From assembly GCA_963783965.1 (NCBI GenBank), contig CAWAPQ010000013.1, forward strand, positions 1 through 64,000: a stretch of 64,000 bases of DNA. The letters are read 5' to 3'. The notes beneath the pieces were generated by a model. It was not told the DNA's origin and did no database searches. It saw nothing but the letters and a program-made list of their open reading frames with translations. Position 1 is the stretch's first letter. Each line of letters begins with the position of its first letter. The position numbers and the translations under genes are program-made. Positions 19,033 through 29,078 of the stretch are shown piece after piece. Source of the DNA: Bog-473 sp963783965 (GTDB taxonomy: Bacteria > Actinomycetota > Acidimicrobiia > Acidimicrobiales > RAAP-2).

Positions 19033-20793
19033 GTGATCGAGAAGGTCCTTATTGCAAATCGTGGGGAGATCGCCGTCCGGGTGATCCGGACGTGCCGCGA
19101 GCTCGGCATTGCCACCGTCGCGGTGTACTCGAACCTCGACCGCGACGCCCTGCACGTCCGCATGGCTGATGAGGCCTACGCCCTGGGTGGCGAGACGGCG
19201 GCCGAGAGTTATCTCAACACCGAGGCCATCCTCCACGCGATCGAGGAGAGCGGCGCTGACGCCGTCCACCCCGGTTACGGCTTCTTCTCGGAGAACACCG
19301 ACTTCGCCCGCGCCATCACCGAGCGCGGCGTGACCTTCATTGGGCCTCCGCCCGAGGCCATTGAGGTCATGGGCGACAAAATCAGCTCCCGCCTGGCGGC
19401 GGAAGAGGCCGGGGTGGCGGGGGTCCCCGGCCGCTCCGAGCCGTTGACCTCTGCCGACGAGGTCGTTGCGTTCGGCGAGGAGTACGGCTGGCCGGTGGCC
19501 ATCAAAGCCGCCTACGGCGGCGGCGGACGCGGCATGAAAGTCGTTGCCGCCGCGGCAGATGCGGCCGAGGCCATGGAGTCGGCGGCCCGTGAGGCCCAGG
19601 CCTACTTCGGCCGCCCGGAGATCTACCTGGAGCGCTACCTCGAATGGCCGCGCCACGTCGAGATGCAGGTGCTGGCCGACCAGCACGGGAACACGCTGTG
19701 GCTCGGTGAGCGTGACTGCTCGGCCCAACGCCGTCATCAGAAGTTGGTCGAGGAGAGCCCGGCGCCCGACTTCCCCGACGACGTCCGCCAGGCCATGGGT
19801 GCCGCCGCGGTCAAGGTCTCTGAGGCCTGCGGCTACTACAACGCCGGAACCGTCGAGTTCCTCTACCAGGACGGCGAGTTCTACTTCCTGGAGATGAACA
19901 CGCGCCTGCAAGTGGAGCACCCCGTTACCGAGCTGGTGACGGGGCTCGATCTCGTGGCTTGGCAGTTGCGCATCGCGTCGGGCGAGCGGCTCGACTTCAC
20001 CCAGGACGACATCAGCCGGAACGGCCACGCGATCGAAGTCCGCATTAACGCGGAGGACCCCAGTGGCGGCCGCTTCTCGCCCTCACCGGGCACCCTGACG
20101 TCGTTCCACGCCGCCTCCGGCCCTGGCGTGCGCCTCGACGCCGGCTACGAGTCGGGCGACACGGTCTCGCAGTACTACGACAATCTCATCGCCAAAATGA
20201 TCGTCTGGGCCCCCGACCGCGAGGCTGCCCGGCGCCGCATGCTGCGTGCCATCGACGAGACCCACATCACGGGGGTGGCCACCACGCTGCCCGCCCATCA
20301 GGCGATACTGAGCCACCCCGACTTCGCAGCGGCCACCCATTCGACCAGGTGGGTCGAGGACACGCTGGATCTGACTGGCCTCACGGTCGAGCCCGCCGGC
20401 CCGGCGCCGGCACCGGCCGAGGACGAGGTGCCCACGGTGCAGCGCGACGTGACCGCCGAGGTCGACGGCCGGCGGTTCTCGGTGCGCCTGTGGGTGCCAG
20501 ACCTGGGCACCGCTCCTGCGCCCGGAAGGGTCGCCGGACGGCCCAAGCGGACCACCGCGGCAGCCGTGGCCGGCAGCGGTTCAGGTCAGGTCACCGTCCC
20601 CATGCAGGGCACCATTGTGAAGGTCCTTGTCGCGGTGGGAGACGTCGTCGAGGTGGGACAGTCGATCTGCCTCCTCGAAGCCATGAAGATGGAGAACGCC
20701 GTCGCGGCTGAGAAGGACGGCGTGATCAAGGAGATCAGGGTGAGCGCCGGCGATTCTGTCGGTGCAGGCGACGTCGTGGCGGTCATTGAGTAG
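19033..20793 (+). CDS. acyl-CoA carboxylase alpha chain: biotin carboxylase plus biotin carrier
   Basis: Carboxylates its own biotin with ATP and bicarbonate for transfer to an acyl-CoA by a separate beta chain. Intact, 586 residues. Seen: KVLIANRGEIAVRVIRTCRE, VHPGYGFFSENTDFA, GDKISSRLAAEEAGV, AAYGGGGRGMKVV (ATP-grasp glycine loop), ERDCSAQRRHQKLVEESP, FYFLEMNTRLQVEHPVTE, and the C-terminal carrier with the biotinyl-Lys motif CLLEAMKMENAV. The AccA3/PccA layout. Start GTG at 19033 follows GGGAGGAAAGG. Divergent from birA. The adjacent M20 gene begins one base after its stop. No carboxyltransferase beta chain is in the window. Confidence 0.93.
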   Translation: MIEKVLIANRGEIAVRVIRTCRELGIATVAVYSNLDRDALHVRMADEAYALGGETAAESYLNTEAILHAIEESGADAVHPGYGFFSENTDFARAITERGVTFIGPPPEAIEVMGDKISSRLAAEEAGVAGVPGRSEPLTSADEVVAFGEEYGWPVAIKAAYGGGGRGMKVVAAAADAAEAMESAAREAQAYFGRPEIYLERYLEWPRHVEMQVLADQHGNTLWLGERDCSAQRRHQKLVEESPAPDFPDDVRQAMGAAAVKVSEACGYYNAGTVEFLYQDGEFYFLEMNTRLQVEHPVTELVTGLDLVAWQLRIASGERLDFTQDDISRNGHAIEVRINAEDPSGGRFSPSPGTLTSFHAASGPGVRLDAGYESGDTVSQYYDNLIAKMIVWAPDREAARRRMLRAIDETHITGVATTLPAHQAILSHPDFAAATHSTRWVEDTLDLTGLTVEPAGPAPAPAEDEVPTVQRDVTAEVDGRRFSVRLWVPDLGTAPAPGRVAGRPKRTTAAAVAGSGSGQVTVPMQGTIVKVLVAVGDVVEVGQSICLLEAMKMENAVAAEKDGVIKEIRVSAGDSVGAGDVVAVIE

Positions 20794-21964
20794 ATGACCG
20801 TCACGACCGCATCGTCCGCCAAGGAAGCCGCCGCGACGGTCGTCGACCGGCACCTGGACGAACTGGTGTCGCTGAGCCACTCGGTTCATGCCACACCCGA
20901 GCTCTGCTTCGGCGAGACCTCCTCGGCCCGGGCCGTGGCCGAGACCCTCCGTGCGGGCGGGCTCGCGGTGAACGAAGGCGTCTACGACCTTCCGACGGCA
21001 CTCGAATCCCGTGCGGGGGACGGAGAGCTGGTCGTGGCGGTCTGTGCCGAGTACGACGCGTTGCCCGACATCGGGCACGCCTGCGGGCACAACATCATTG
21101 CGGCCACCGCTGTCGGGGCCGGACTGGCCTTGGCCTCGGTGGCGGACGAGCTCGGGCTGTCCGTCCGGGTGCTCGGCACTCCGGCCGAGGAGGGTGGCGG
21201 GGGCAAGGTGCTGATGCTCGAGCGCGGCGCCTTTGCCGGCGTCCACGCCGCCATGATGGTGCACCCCTGGCCCACGGAGCGGCTTACGGCAACCTGCCTC
21301 GCGGTGGCCCACTACGACGTGCACTTCGCCGGGCGGGAGGCGCATGCGTCGGCCGCGCCTTGGGAGGGCGTCAACGCCCAGGACGCCTTGACGATCGCCC
21401 AGGTGGCCATCGGCCTCCTGCGCCAGCAGCTTCCCCCGGGGGACCAGGTGCACGGCGTGGTCACCAAAAGCTCGTCCGCCGCCAACGTCATCCCCGCCAC
21501 GGTTACTGCCCGCTACATGGTCCGCTCGCTTACGGCCGCAGGACTCGCCGCCTTACGGCCACGCGTCGACGCCTGCTTCGAGGCGGGGGCGTTGGCCTCC
21601 GGGTGCAATTCGCTACGAAGAGTTGTCGCCGGTCTACTCGCACATGGAGGCGGATCCCAACCTGCTGAGGGCCTACCGAGTCAACGGCGAGGCGCTCGGC
21701 CGGCACTTCGACGCCGACGACGAAGGGACGCCGCCTCCCACGTTGTCGACGGACATGGCAAACGTCTCCCTCGCGGTGCCGACCATCCACCCCCTGATCC
21801 GGATCGAGGCGCATGGCGCCGTCAACCATCAGCACGAGTTCGCCGCCGCCTGCATCACCCCCTCCGCCGACGCCGCCGTGCGGGACGGCGCCATCGCACT
21901 GGCGTGGACTGCCATCGACGCCGCCACGGATCCGGCGCTGCGGGCACGACTCCTCGGCGGGTGA
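20794..21964 (+). CDS. M20-family amidohydrolase (peptidase M20D-like)
   Basis: Metal-dependent amidohydrolase of the aminoacylase/AbgB group. Seen: SLSHSVHATPELCFGETSSA, VVAVCAEYDALPDIGHACGH (metal site CAEYDALPDIGHACGHN), GTPAEEGGGGKVLM (catalytic Glu pair), AAMMVHPWPTERLT, FAGREAHASAAPWEGVNAQD (dimerisation-domain His) and LSTDMANVSLAVPTIHP. About 390 residues. One surplus base near 21603-21607 breaks the frame; beyond it the reading continues as RYEELSPVYSHMEADPNLL. Starts directly at the biotin-carboxylase stop, so it is probably co-transcribed. It lacks a signal peptide. Natural substrate not deducible. Confidence 0.85.
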
Positions 21965-22257
21965 TCACCGAGCACGCAGTCCTGGACGTCATTCCGGGAC
22001 AGGAGGACGCCTTCGTCGAGGCCATGGGGCATGCCAAGGCACTCATCGCCGGCAGCCCGGGCTTCGTCTCGCTGCAGCTGTTGCGCTGCGTGGAGCGACC
22101 GAACTGCTTCCTCCTCCTCGTCGAGTGGGAGCGGCTGGAGGACCATACCGAGGGCTTCAGGGGCTCGGCCGCCTACCAGGAGTGGCGCGCCGCCCTGCAC
22201 CACTTCTACGACCCGTTTCCCGTCGTGGAGCACTTCGAGGCGATCGTTACCGCCTGA
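21961..22257 (+). CDS. antibiotic biosynthesis monooxygenase (ABM) domain protein
   Basis: Small dimeric ferredoxin-like-fold protein of the ABM/YgiN type, here 98 residues. Seen: HAVLDVIPGQEDAFVEAMGH, SPGFVSLQLLRCVERPNCFL, LLVEWERLEDHTEGFRGSAA and a C-terminal PFPVVEHFEAIV, the ordinary ABM pattern. Members act as cofactor-free oxygenases on quinone-like substrates or as heme-degrading enzymes; the residues seen do not settle which. GTG at 21961 overlaps the M20 stop (GTGA), so translation is likely coupled. Confidence 0.85.
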   Translation: MITEHAVLDVIPGQEDAFVEAMGHAKALIAGSPGFVSLQLLRCVERPNCFLLLVEWERLEDHTEGFRGSAAYQEWRAALHHFYDPFPVVEHFEAIVTA

Positions 22258-22377
22258 TCCGGTCAAGACCGGGTGAGCGTGGCCGTGAGCCAACTGTCAC
22301 GACACCGCAATCAGATTCCCAGTCCTCAGCCAGGCCTCTCCGAGTTCCGGTTGAGGAGGGCCGGTCATGCTCGTGGC

Positions 22378-22671
22378 ATGCACATCATCACGTTGGAGTC
22401 GTGCCACAGCACTTGGATCTTCGACACCCGACAGTTGCGGTTCTGTCGCATCCTTCGAGGGATCGCGATCGGGCAGCGGCGGATCTCGACGGAGTGGCGT
22501 CCGTATCGGGACCTCGAGATCGATCCGCACGGCAGGACCTTCACGGTCGTCCTCAACGAACAGCGGTCCCGCCTGATCCGCTCGTCCATCCACACGTCGG
22601 CCTGTGTCGACTGTGGTGGTTCGCGCACCAGCGAGGTGTCGCTCGAGGACATCAGGGGCGCTGTTGCCTGA
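22378..22671 (+). CDS. small conserved-looking protein, unknown function
   Basis: I do not recognise the family. 97 residues starting MHIITLESCHSTWIFDTRQL, rich in Arg, with CVDCGG near the C-terminus (a single C-x-x-C that could bind a metal or form a disulfide) and a phrase SRLIRSSIHTSACVDCGG. It looks like a single compact domain with alternating beta strands (TWIFD, FTVVLN). Codon use matches the neighbours. A GAGGAGGG lies about 18 bases upstream of ATG 22378, rather far for a ribosome site; ATG at 22367 in another frame is less likely. It precedes the TPR gene by 89 bases on the same strand. Confidence 0.55.
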   Translation: MHIITLESCHSTWIFDTRQLRFCRILRGIAIGQRRISTEWRPYRDLEIDPHGRTFTVVLNEQRSRLIRSSIHTSACVDCGGSRTSEVSLEDIRGAVA

Positions 22672-22759
22672 GCCGCTTCTCCCCCTGCCCGCCAACACCT
22701 GACGACCTCTGTTCTTCCGTTGCCGTCGTGGCCACCCCGGCCGATAACGTCGGCGCTGC

Positions 22760-23573
22760 ATGGACGAACGGCAGGCGCGTGCGGTGGAGGAGGCCCGGCT
22801 GCTCGTCGACGCCCGGCAGGAGCTCTATGGGGAGTCGGAGCCAACGACGTGTGACGCCATGCTGCAACTGGGCCGTGTCCTGCGCGATGCCGGCGAGTTG
22901 CACGAGGCAGAACGGGTCCTGACGGCCGCGCTCTCACTGCTGAACCGATCACCCGAGACCAACGGGAGCCGGGTGCGCTGGACCGAGTTCAACCTGGCCA
23001 TCGTCCTCGACCGCCTAGGCGAACAGGAGGCGGCCCGGCGGCTCTGGGAGAGCGTGCTTGCGTCTTCCGACCGCGACGAGGGCATCGACAGCGAGCTGTC
23101 CAGGCAGACGGCCACCAACTTGGCGATCACGCTGCGCAAACTCCGCCGTTACGGCGACGAATTTCCGCTCAGGGTACGGGTGCTCGAAACCGCCACACGG
23201 TCGCTCGGCCCCGACAACGCCACGACCCTCCGGGCTCGAGATCGACCTGGCCCAGACTCACCGGCGTCTCGGCAACCACGAACTGGCACTGGGCCTGTTC
23301 ACCGAGGCCCTCGGCGGATTGGAGCGCACCGGAGGTGACCAGCGGACGATCCTGTACCAGAAGTGGGCCATCGCCACCGAGTTGGTCGCGCTCAAGCGCT
23401 CGAAAGAAGCGGCCCAGATGTTCGATCAGGTCGTGGCCGGCGCCGTCGAGCACCTCGAGCCCGATGACCCATTCCGGCGGAGTGCGGTGCGGCAACGGCG
23501 GGGGTACTGGCTTCTCGGCAAATTCTCCGGGTTCGGTCGCAAGGGCCGGCCGGGCGACCCGCCCGGCAGCTGA
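22760..23573 (+). CDS. tetratricopeptide-repeat protein
   Basis: Helical repeat scaffold, probably for protein-protein interaction. Seen: repeated TPR-like helices with GESEPTTCDAMLQLGRVLRD, AGELHEAERVLTAALSLLNR, LGEQEAARRLWESVLASS, NLAITLRKLRRYGDEFPLRV, LGPDNATTLRLEIDLAQTHR, LGNHELALGLFTEALGGLE, and SKEAAQMFDQVVAGAVEHL. The spacing (pairs about 40 residues apart, LGPDNATTL) is like the TPR_10/12 kind found in signalling and NB-ARC proteins, but no NTPase or enzymatic domain is attached. One surplus base near 23233. About 270 residues after joining. It may work with the small protein just upstream. Confidence 0.7.
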
Positions 23574-23581
23574 GCCCGGTC

Positions 23582-24340
23582 ATGGATCGCGTCCAGACAT
23601 TGTTCGTCCTCCGCCGACGGCGTGCTCATGGACCGTGGCGCGGCGGGCGTGGACCGTGGCAGCCGCCTTCGGCGAACGCTTCGGGGTCATGCCGCCGAGC
23701 AGGGCTGAGACCTCCCAGGCGGTCCGAGGTCATCGTCGGGCAGCGCCCGGATGAGTCCGCCCTGGCCGAGGCCCTGCACGAACTGGGTTGGGGTATGGGC
23801 GTCGAGGCCGCGTTGCAGTGCTGGTTCGAGGAGGACTTCGTACTGGAGCCTGCGGTCATGACTGCAGCCGCTGCTTGGGGGAGCTGGCATTTGCCTCGCG
23901 TTGGTGTCCAACCAGGAGCGTCGGCGCGCCCGGTACTTGGAGGAACGCCTGGCGCAGGTGCTCTCCCTCAGCGGCGTCGCCTTCTCGGGCGATCTCGGTC
24001 TCGTGAAGACGGACCGCACTTCGAGAACCGGGCCGAGCGCCGTCTCGGCATTGGCGGCCACGGGGGACGTCGTCTCTGAACACGTCGAGAAGCCGACCGG
24101 CCTTGCGGCCGGCTTGGTCGCCGCCACTCGCCAAGGACAGGGATTCCCACGGCGAGGTGGTTGCCGCGCACGAACGCCCCGTAGCGCTGCGCCGTCAGGC
24201 CCCGAGGATCCGAACCGGATTGCCCCTCCTCTCCGTCCGCTCCACTTCATGAGTCTCATGTCACAGCGGCAGTCGCCACGGTGGCCAGCCTGCGGGAGCG
24301 TCCTCGTGCTGGCACCACTCGCCGACGATGACGGGACCCG
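23582..24340 (+). other. unassigned, possibly frame-broken coding region
   Basis: No family recognised. On the plus strand there is coding-like text: RPDESALAEALHELGWGMGV followed by EAALQCWFEEDFVLEP around 23745-23855, then in other frames LGELAFAS and, from about 23900, SNQERRRARYLEERLAQVL, SGVAFSGDLGLVKT. If joined across two or three breaks this would be one helical protein of roughly 170-200 residues. The minus strand offers a 277-codon open frame, but it is Arg/Ser/Pro rich and looks like a shadow. The last 250 bases before the convergent GNAT gene show nothing convincing. Confidence 0.3.
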
Positions 24341-24347
24341 CGGGAGA

Positions 24348-25009
24348 TCAGCCGAGCGGTCCCACGAACATGTCCAGGCACTCCTCGAGACCAAGGATCT
24401 CGATGTCCGAGCGTCGGCGCTGCTCCCAGGCATCCCGGGCCATGCGGAAGCGGATGGTGCGCCCCGACCCGTCACGCCGGTGCCCTCTCGCCTCGCCGTT
24501 CTCGTCGTACCCGACCGCACGCGACGTCGCCAACGACGCCACGTTGTCCTCGAATGCGCCGCTCAGCGCCTCCTCTGCGCCAAGGCCGGCAAAGGCCAGG
24601 TGCAAGATCGCCTCTCGCATCTCCCGGCCCAGACCCAGACCCTGGTGCGCCCGTCCGAGCCACGATCCGGTTTCGACGGAGCGGACAGCGCGGAAATGCT
24701 CGGCGCCGAGGTCCTGCACGCCAACGGGCTTCCCACCCACGAAGGCGCCACAGGTGAGGGTCCAGTTGTCCGGCGACCAGTTGGCGCGGTGCCGCCACAT
24801 CCACTGTGCCGCCTCACGAGCACGTTGACGCGGCTCGACGTCGGTCCACGGGACGAAAAAGGGCATTGTTCCGGGGTGGTGGATACCCTCATCGACGAGC
24901 GCGACCAGGTCGGCGAACTCCTCTTCGCGCAGGAGCCGCAGCTCGAGGCGGGGCGTGCGGACGACGAGGCCGAACAGCGGCCAGAACGCGGTCGGCCCTC
25001 CCCCGCCAC
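24348..25009 (-). CDS. GNAT-family N-acetyltransferase
   Basis: Predicted RimJ/RimL-like acetyltransferase. Seen on the minus strand: VVRTPRLELRLLREEEFADL, VDEGIHHPGTMPFFVPWTDV, WTLTCGAFVGGKPVGVQDLG, TGSWLGRAHQGLGLGREMRE (acetyl-CoA loop), LHLAFAGLGAEEALSGAFED, NVASLATSRAVGYDENGE and C-terminal SDIEILGLEECLDMF. About 215 residues. GTG at 25009 lies 3 bases after the mutase stop, so it is co-transcribed with methylmalonyl-CoA mutase. A break within the first 15 codons is needed to connect this start to the conserved part; otherwise the start is unknown. A link to acyl-CoA metabolism is only suggested by position. Confidence 0.75.
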
Positions 25010-25012
25010 GGC

Positions 25013-26622
25013 TCAGCCCCCGGGTTGGTAGACGCCGAACTCGGCCCGCAGGACGTCAGACACCTCGCCGAGGGTGGCCATCTGCCTCAGGGCCGCCTTC
25101 ATCGGGACGAGCAGGTTGCCATCGCCCTTGGCCGTCTCGGCGACGTCGGCCAGGGCGCGGTCCACGGCGGCCTGGTCGCGCTCGGCCCGCACGGACCGCG
25201 TGCGGTCGATCTGGATCTGCTGGAGCTTGACGTCGATCGGGAAGACCTCGGTGGGGTCCTCCTCGGCGTCCGTGAACCGGTTGACGCCGACGACCACCTT
25301 CTCGCCGTCGTCGACGGACTTGGCAAAGCTGTAGGCGGCCGCTTCGATCTCCTCCTGCATGAACCGGGCCTCAATGGCGGCCACCGCGCCGCCGAGCTGC
25401 TCGATCCGGTCCAGATACGCGTTGGCGGCCTGCTCCACCTCGTCGGTGAGCGATTCGACGAAGTACGAACCGGCCAGGGGATCGACCGTGTCGGCAATGC
25501 CGGACTCGAACCCGACGATCTGCTGCGTGCGCAGGGCGATTTTGGCGGCCCGCGTGGTGGGCAGCCCGAGGGCCTCGTCAAAGCCGTTCGTGTGCAGGCT
25601 CTGCGTGCCCCCGAGAGCGGCGGCGAGGCTCTGCACCGTCACCCGGACGATGTTGTTCTCGGGCTGCTGCGCGGTCAGCGTCGAACCACCGGTCTGGGTG
25701 TGGAAGCGCAGCATCTTGGAACGCTCATCCTTCGCGCCGAAGCGCTCGCGTCATGATGCGGGCCCACATGCGCCGCGCCGCCCGGTACTTCGCCACCTCC
25801 TCGAAGAGGTTGTTGTGCGCGTTCCAGAAGAACGACAGCCGAGGCGCGAACTCGTCCACGTCCATGCCGGCCGCTATCGCCGCTTCGACGTAGGCGATCC
25901 CGTTGGCGAGCGTGAAGGCGATCTCCTGCACCGCCGTCGAGCCCGCCTCCCGAATGTGGTATCCCGAAATGGAGATGGTGTTCCAGCTCGGAAGGTTGGA
26001 CGCGCAGTAGGAGAACGTGTCGACGATGAGACGCATGGAAGGACGCGGCGGGTAGATGTACGTCCCGCGGGCGATGTACTCCTTCAAGATGTCGTTCTGA
26101 ATGGTGCCGCGGATGTTCTCGCTTGCCACGCCCTGCTCCTCGGCCACCAATTGGTAGAGGAGCAGCAGGATTGCGCCGGTGGCGTTGATCGTCATGGACG
26201 TCGTGACCTTGTCCATGGGGAGGTCGGCCATGAGCAGTCGCATGTCGGCCAACGAGTCGATGGCGACGCCCACCTTGCCCACCTCGCCCTCGGCGCGGGC
26301 GTGGTCGGAGTCGTAGCCCATCTGGGTCGGCAGGTCGAAGGCACACGACAACCCGGTCTGCCCGGCCTCGAGCAGGAACTTGAAGCGCTGGTTGGTCTGC
26401 TCCGCCGAGCCGAAGCCGGCGTACTGGCGCATCGTCCACAGCTTCGAGCGGTACATGCCCGGGGTGGACGCCCCGGGTGTACGGGAACGCCCCTGGCTCG
26501 CCCAGCTGCGTGGCCGGATCCCAGCCCTCGAGGTCCTCCGGACGGTAGACGGGCTGAATGGCGATGCCCGAATCGGTGAAGCGCTCGGGGGTCTTCTGGG
26601 GGTCCTTCTTCTCCGGTGTCAC
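25013..26622 (-). CDS. methylmalonyl-CoA mutase, catalytic (large) subunit
   Basis: Adenosylcobalamin-dependent isomerase of methylmalonyl-CoA and succinyl-CoA. Seen: PYTRG and HPGMYRSKLWTMRQYAGFG, SCAFDLPTQMGYDSDHA, GEVGKVGVAIDSLADM, TTSMTINATGAILLLLYQLV, GTIQNDILKEYIARGTYIYP, SISGYHIREAGSTAVQEIAF, MLRFHTQTGGSTLTAQQPEN, and DPLAGSYFVESLTDEVE. About 535 residues: the barrel only; the B12-binding domain must be a separate gene outside the window. Tyr in TMRQYAGFG and Arg in IARGTYIYPP favour methylmalonyl over isobutyryl specificity (family knowledge). Surplus bases near 26460 (gggc) and 25737 (gcgc). Start GTG at 26622. Confidence 0.9.
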
Positions 26623-26678
26623 GGCAAGGAGCCTACGAAGGATCCAGGCCCCCCGGCGACACGAGGCAGACTACGGGC

Positions 26679-27132
26679 GTGGACGACGCCTCCGAACCCG
26701 TTTTCTCGCACTTCGGCATCTGCGTCAGCGACCTGGAGCGATCGCTGCGCTTCTACTGCGACGCCCTCGGCTTCGAGAAGGCCGAGTCGCACGCCATCGG
26801 CTCCGAGTTCGCCCGGCTCATGGAGTTCCCCGATGTGGACGTCACGTCGCAGTTCATCCGGCGCGGGCCCGACCGCCATTGAGCTCCTGGCCTTCCGGGA
26901 GCCCGCGCCGTTCGGTCCGCGCGAGCGGCGGGCCGTCAACCAGCTCGGGCTGACCCACCTGTCGTTCCGGGTGCGGGACGTGGCGGGCACGGCGGCCCGG
27001 ATGGTGGAGCTCGGCGGGTCGATCGTCGAGTCGAGCCGGACGACCATCGACCTCGGCGGGACGGCCCTCGAGTTCGTCTACTGCACCGACCCCGACGGCG
27101 TCCGGGTGGAGCTGATGGACCTCGGCGGCTGA
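26679..27132 (+). CDS. VOC-family (glyoxalase-fold) protein
   Basis: Vicinal-oxygen-chelate protein, about 150 residues with two beta-alpha-beta-beta-beta modules. Seen: FSHFGICVSDLERSLRFYCD with the first metal His, ALGFEKAESHAIG, FIRRGPTAIELLAFREP, QLGLTHLSFRVRDVAGTAAR with the second His, and CTDPDGVRVELMDLGG with the terminal metal Glu. The order H, E, H, E is that of metal-dependent glyoxalases and epimerases. Divergent from methylmalonyl-CoA mutase, 56 bases apart, so methylmalonyl-CoA epimerase is possible, but the residues seen do not prove it. One surplus base near 26867 (cgcg). Start GTG at 26679. Confidence 0.75.
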
Positions 27133-28041
27133 TCGGGCACCGGCCCGGCCCGGCGGCCTCTCGGCAGGGCCTGCTCGTCGAGCTCGCGGTCGACTCGCAC
27201 CGCCCTGCGCTCGTCCATGTGCATCCAGCGCAGGGCGACGGGGATCATCGGCCAGAGCATGAGCGTGTCGCCGACGACCCACATGATGTCGCCGCCCACG
27301 TGGAGGTCGGTGACGTAGGACGGGCCCCAGGCCCGATGGGTGGCGAAGTAGGCGGGGAACATCTCGTGGGTGGCACCGGCCAGCGACAGCCCGGTGAAGG
27401 TGTCGATCGGGATGGCCAGGAAGAGGTAGAAGAACTGCAGCGCGGGGTGGAGCCGGTGCGCGTTGGGGTCGTTCCCGAAGATCTGCCGCCAGAACAGGTA
27501 GCCGACGAGCAGGAAGGCCAGGTGCTCCGCGTTGTGCACGCTCTCCTGCGTGAGCGTGTAGTTGTACCAGACGGTCAGGTGGCTGATCGGGATGACGACG
27601 GCGTACAGGATGAAGGCCACGATCGGGTTGCCGAGGAATCTGGCCACGCGTGAGCGCAACGCCTCGGTGACGACCAGGTGCGCGGTGCCGGAGGTGGAAC
27701 ACAAGGCCAGCCGCAAGGGAGAGGCGATGGCGAAGAGCGGGGCGGCCACCATGATCAGGATCAGGTGCTGGACCATGTGGTCCCAGAACAGCTCGCCGTC
27801 GTAGACGCCGACGAAGCTGAAGATGGCGACGCCGGTGCGTGAAGAGCGCGCCGATCCACGCCACCGTCTTGCCGACCGGCCAGCGGTGGCGCGGGTGGAG
27901 GGCGTTGTTGCGGCGGACCCCCCACAGGTAGAGGGCGAGGGCGGCCACGATCATCGCCACCGGGACGAAGTCGAACTGGGTGGAGAAGAGCTGCGACCCC
28001 CGCAGTGGCGGGAGTCCCGCGTCGGCGAGCACGGCGATCAC
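27120..28041 (-). CDS. cytochrome c oxidase assembly factor CtaG-like membrane protein
   Basis: Multi-pass membrane protein of the caa3_CtaG family, implicated in copper delivery to cytochrome oxidase. Seen: N-terminal FDFVPVAMIVAALALYLWGV, then HMVQHLILIMVAAPLFAIAS (the conserved His-x-x-x-His helix), VAFILYAVVIPISHLTVWYN, EHLAFLLVGYLFWRQIFGND, LQFFYLFLAIPIDTFTGLSL, and GGDIMWVVGDTLMLWPMIPV. About seven helices, roughly 300 residues. A surplus base near 27838 (acgc). The C-terminus after DERRAVRVDRELDEQAL is uncertain and may overlap the convergent VOC gene. Start GTG at 28041. Its stop neighbour, the aldo/keto reductase, ends at the start of this gene, so they may share a transcript. Confidence 0.8.
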
Positions 28042-28042
28042 C

Positions 28043-29078
28043 TCAAGACGGTACCGCCGGGCTCAGCCGTGCTGCCAAACGCGCTGCTGAGATCGCTCCG
28101 CTTGCCGTAGAGCGACGGCCGGGTCGAGGACGGTCCAGCTCCTCGCCGGTCAGGCTGCCAGCCCAGTGCGCCCGCGTTCTGCTGGGCCTGGTCCCGGTTC
28201 TTGGCGCCCGGGGATGGGCACGGCGCCCTGGGCGATGAGCCAGGCCAGCGCCACCTGGCTCGGGGTGCGGTCGCCGTGGGCTTCGCCGATGCGGCGCAGC
28301 AGGGCGACGATCGCGTCCACCTCGGCCATGGGGTGGGCCGAGAACGAGCGGCCCCTGCGGCGGCGGGTTGGCCGCCGAGTACTTGCCGGTCAGGCGGCCC
28401 TGCCCGATCGGCGAGTAGGCCAAGGGCACGACGCCGAGCTCCCGGCAGGCGCTGATGAGCCCGACCCGGAGCGGCATGGCGCGCAGGAGGGAGAACTCGA
28501 TCTGGTTGCTGGCCAGGCGGAGGCCGCGCTTGCGCAGGGCGGCATCCATGGCCCGGGTCTCCTTGGCCGAGTAGTTGGACACGCCGACGGCCTCGCACGA
28601 TGCCCTCGGCGTGCGCGGTGGCCAGCGCCTCGGCCAGCGCGTCGTGCGAGCGCAGCGAGACCGGCCCATGGATCTGGTAGAGGTCGATGGCGTCGATCCC
28701 CAGCCGCTCGCGCGAGGCGCGGGCCGCCGACAGCAGCGCGGCGCGCACGTTCAGCTTCCACGGGCTCGGCATGAACTTGGATGGCGATGACGACCCGGCT
28801 GCGCACGCCGGGATCGGCGGCGAGGAGGCGGCCGATGATGCGCTCGCTCTCGCCGCCGCCGTAGACCTCGGCGGTGTCGAAGAGGACGACACCCGCCTCG
28901 ATGCTGGCCTCCCACGCCTCGCGGATCGTCGACTCGGTCAGCGACTGGTCGTAGCCGCCCATGCCCCAGGTGCCCTTGTCGCCCCAGGCCCACGTCCCCA
29001 CGCCCAGGGGCGGGATGGCGACGTCGGTGCCGGCGAGCTCGATCCGGTCGCCGGCCTGCGGGGCGAGGTGTCGCTCAC
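28043..29078 (-). CDS. aldo/keto reductase
   Basis: NADPH-dependent TIM-barrel reductase. Seen: IPPLGVGTWAWGDKG, SIEAGVVLFDTAEVYGGGES (catalytic Asp and Tyr), RVVIASKFMPSPWKL (catalytic Lys), IDLYQIHGPVSLRSHDALAE (catalytic His), IVRAVGVSNYSAKETRAM, LASNQIEFSLLR, VVPLAYSPIGQGRLTGKY, and PSQVALAWLIAQGAVPIPGA. About 330 residues. Surplus bases near 28780, 28597, 28363, 28310 and 28200. GTG at 29078 overlaps the TGA of the hydrolase gene (GTGA), so translation is probably coupled. Substrate unknown. Confidence 0.85.

Noticed and set aside
18358..20028. 556-codon minus-strand frame antisense to the biotin carboxylase
   Set aside because: It is opposite an intact biotin carboxylase and runs into birA in another frame; no family features.
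26679..27132. Firm call of methylmalonyl-CoA epimerase for the VOC gene
   Set aside because: Proximity to the mutase is suggestive, but the VOC fold is shared by many enzymes and no epimerase-specific residue could be confirmed.
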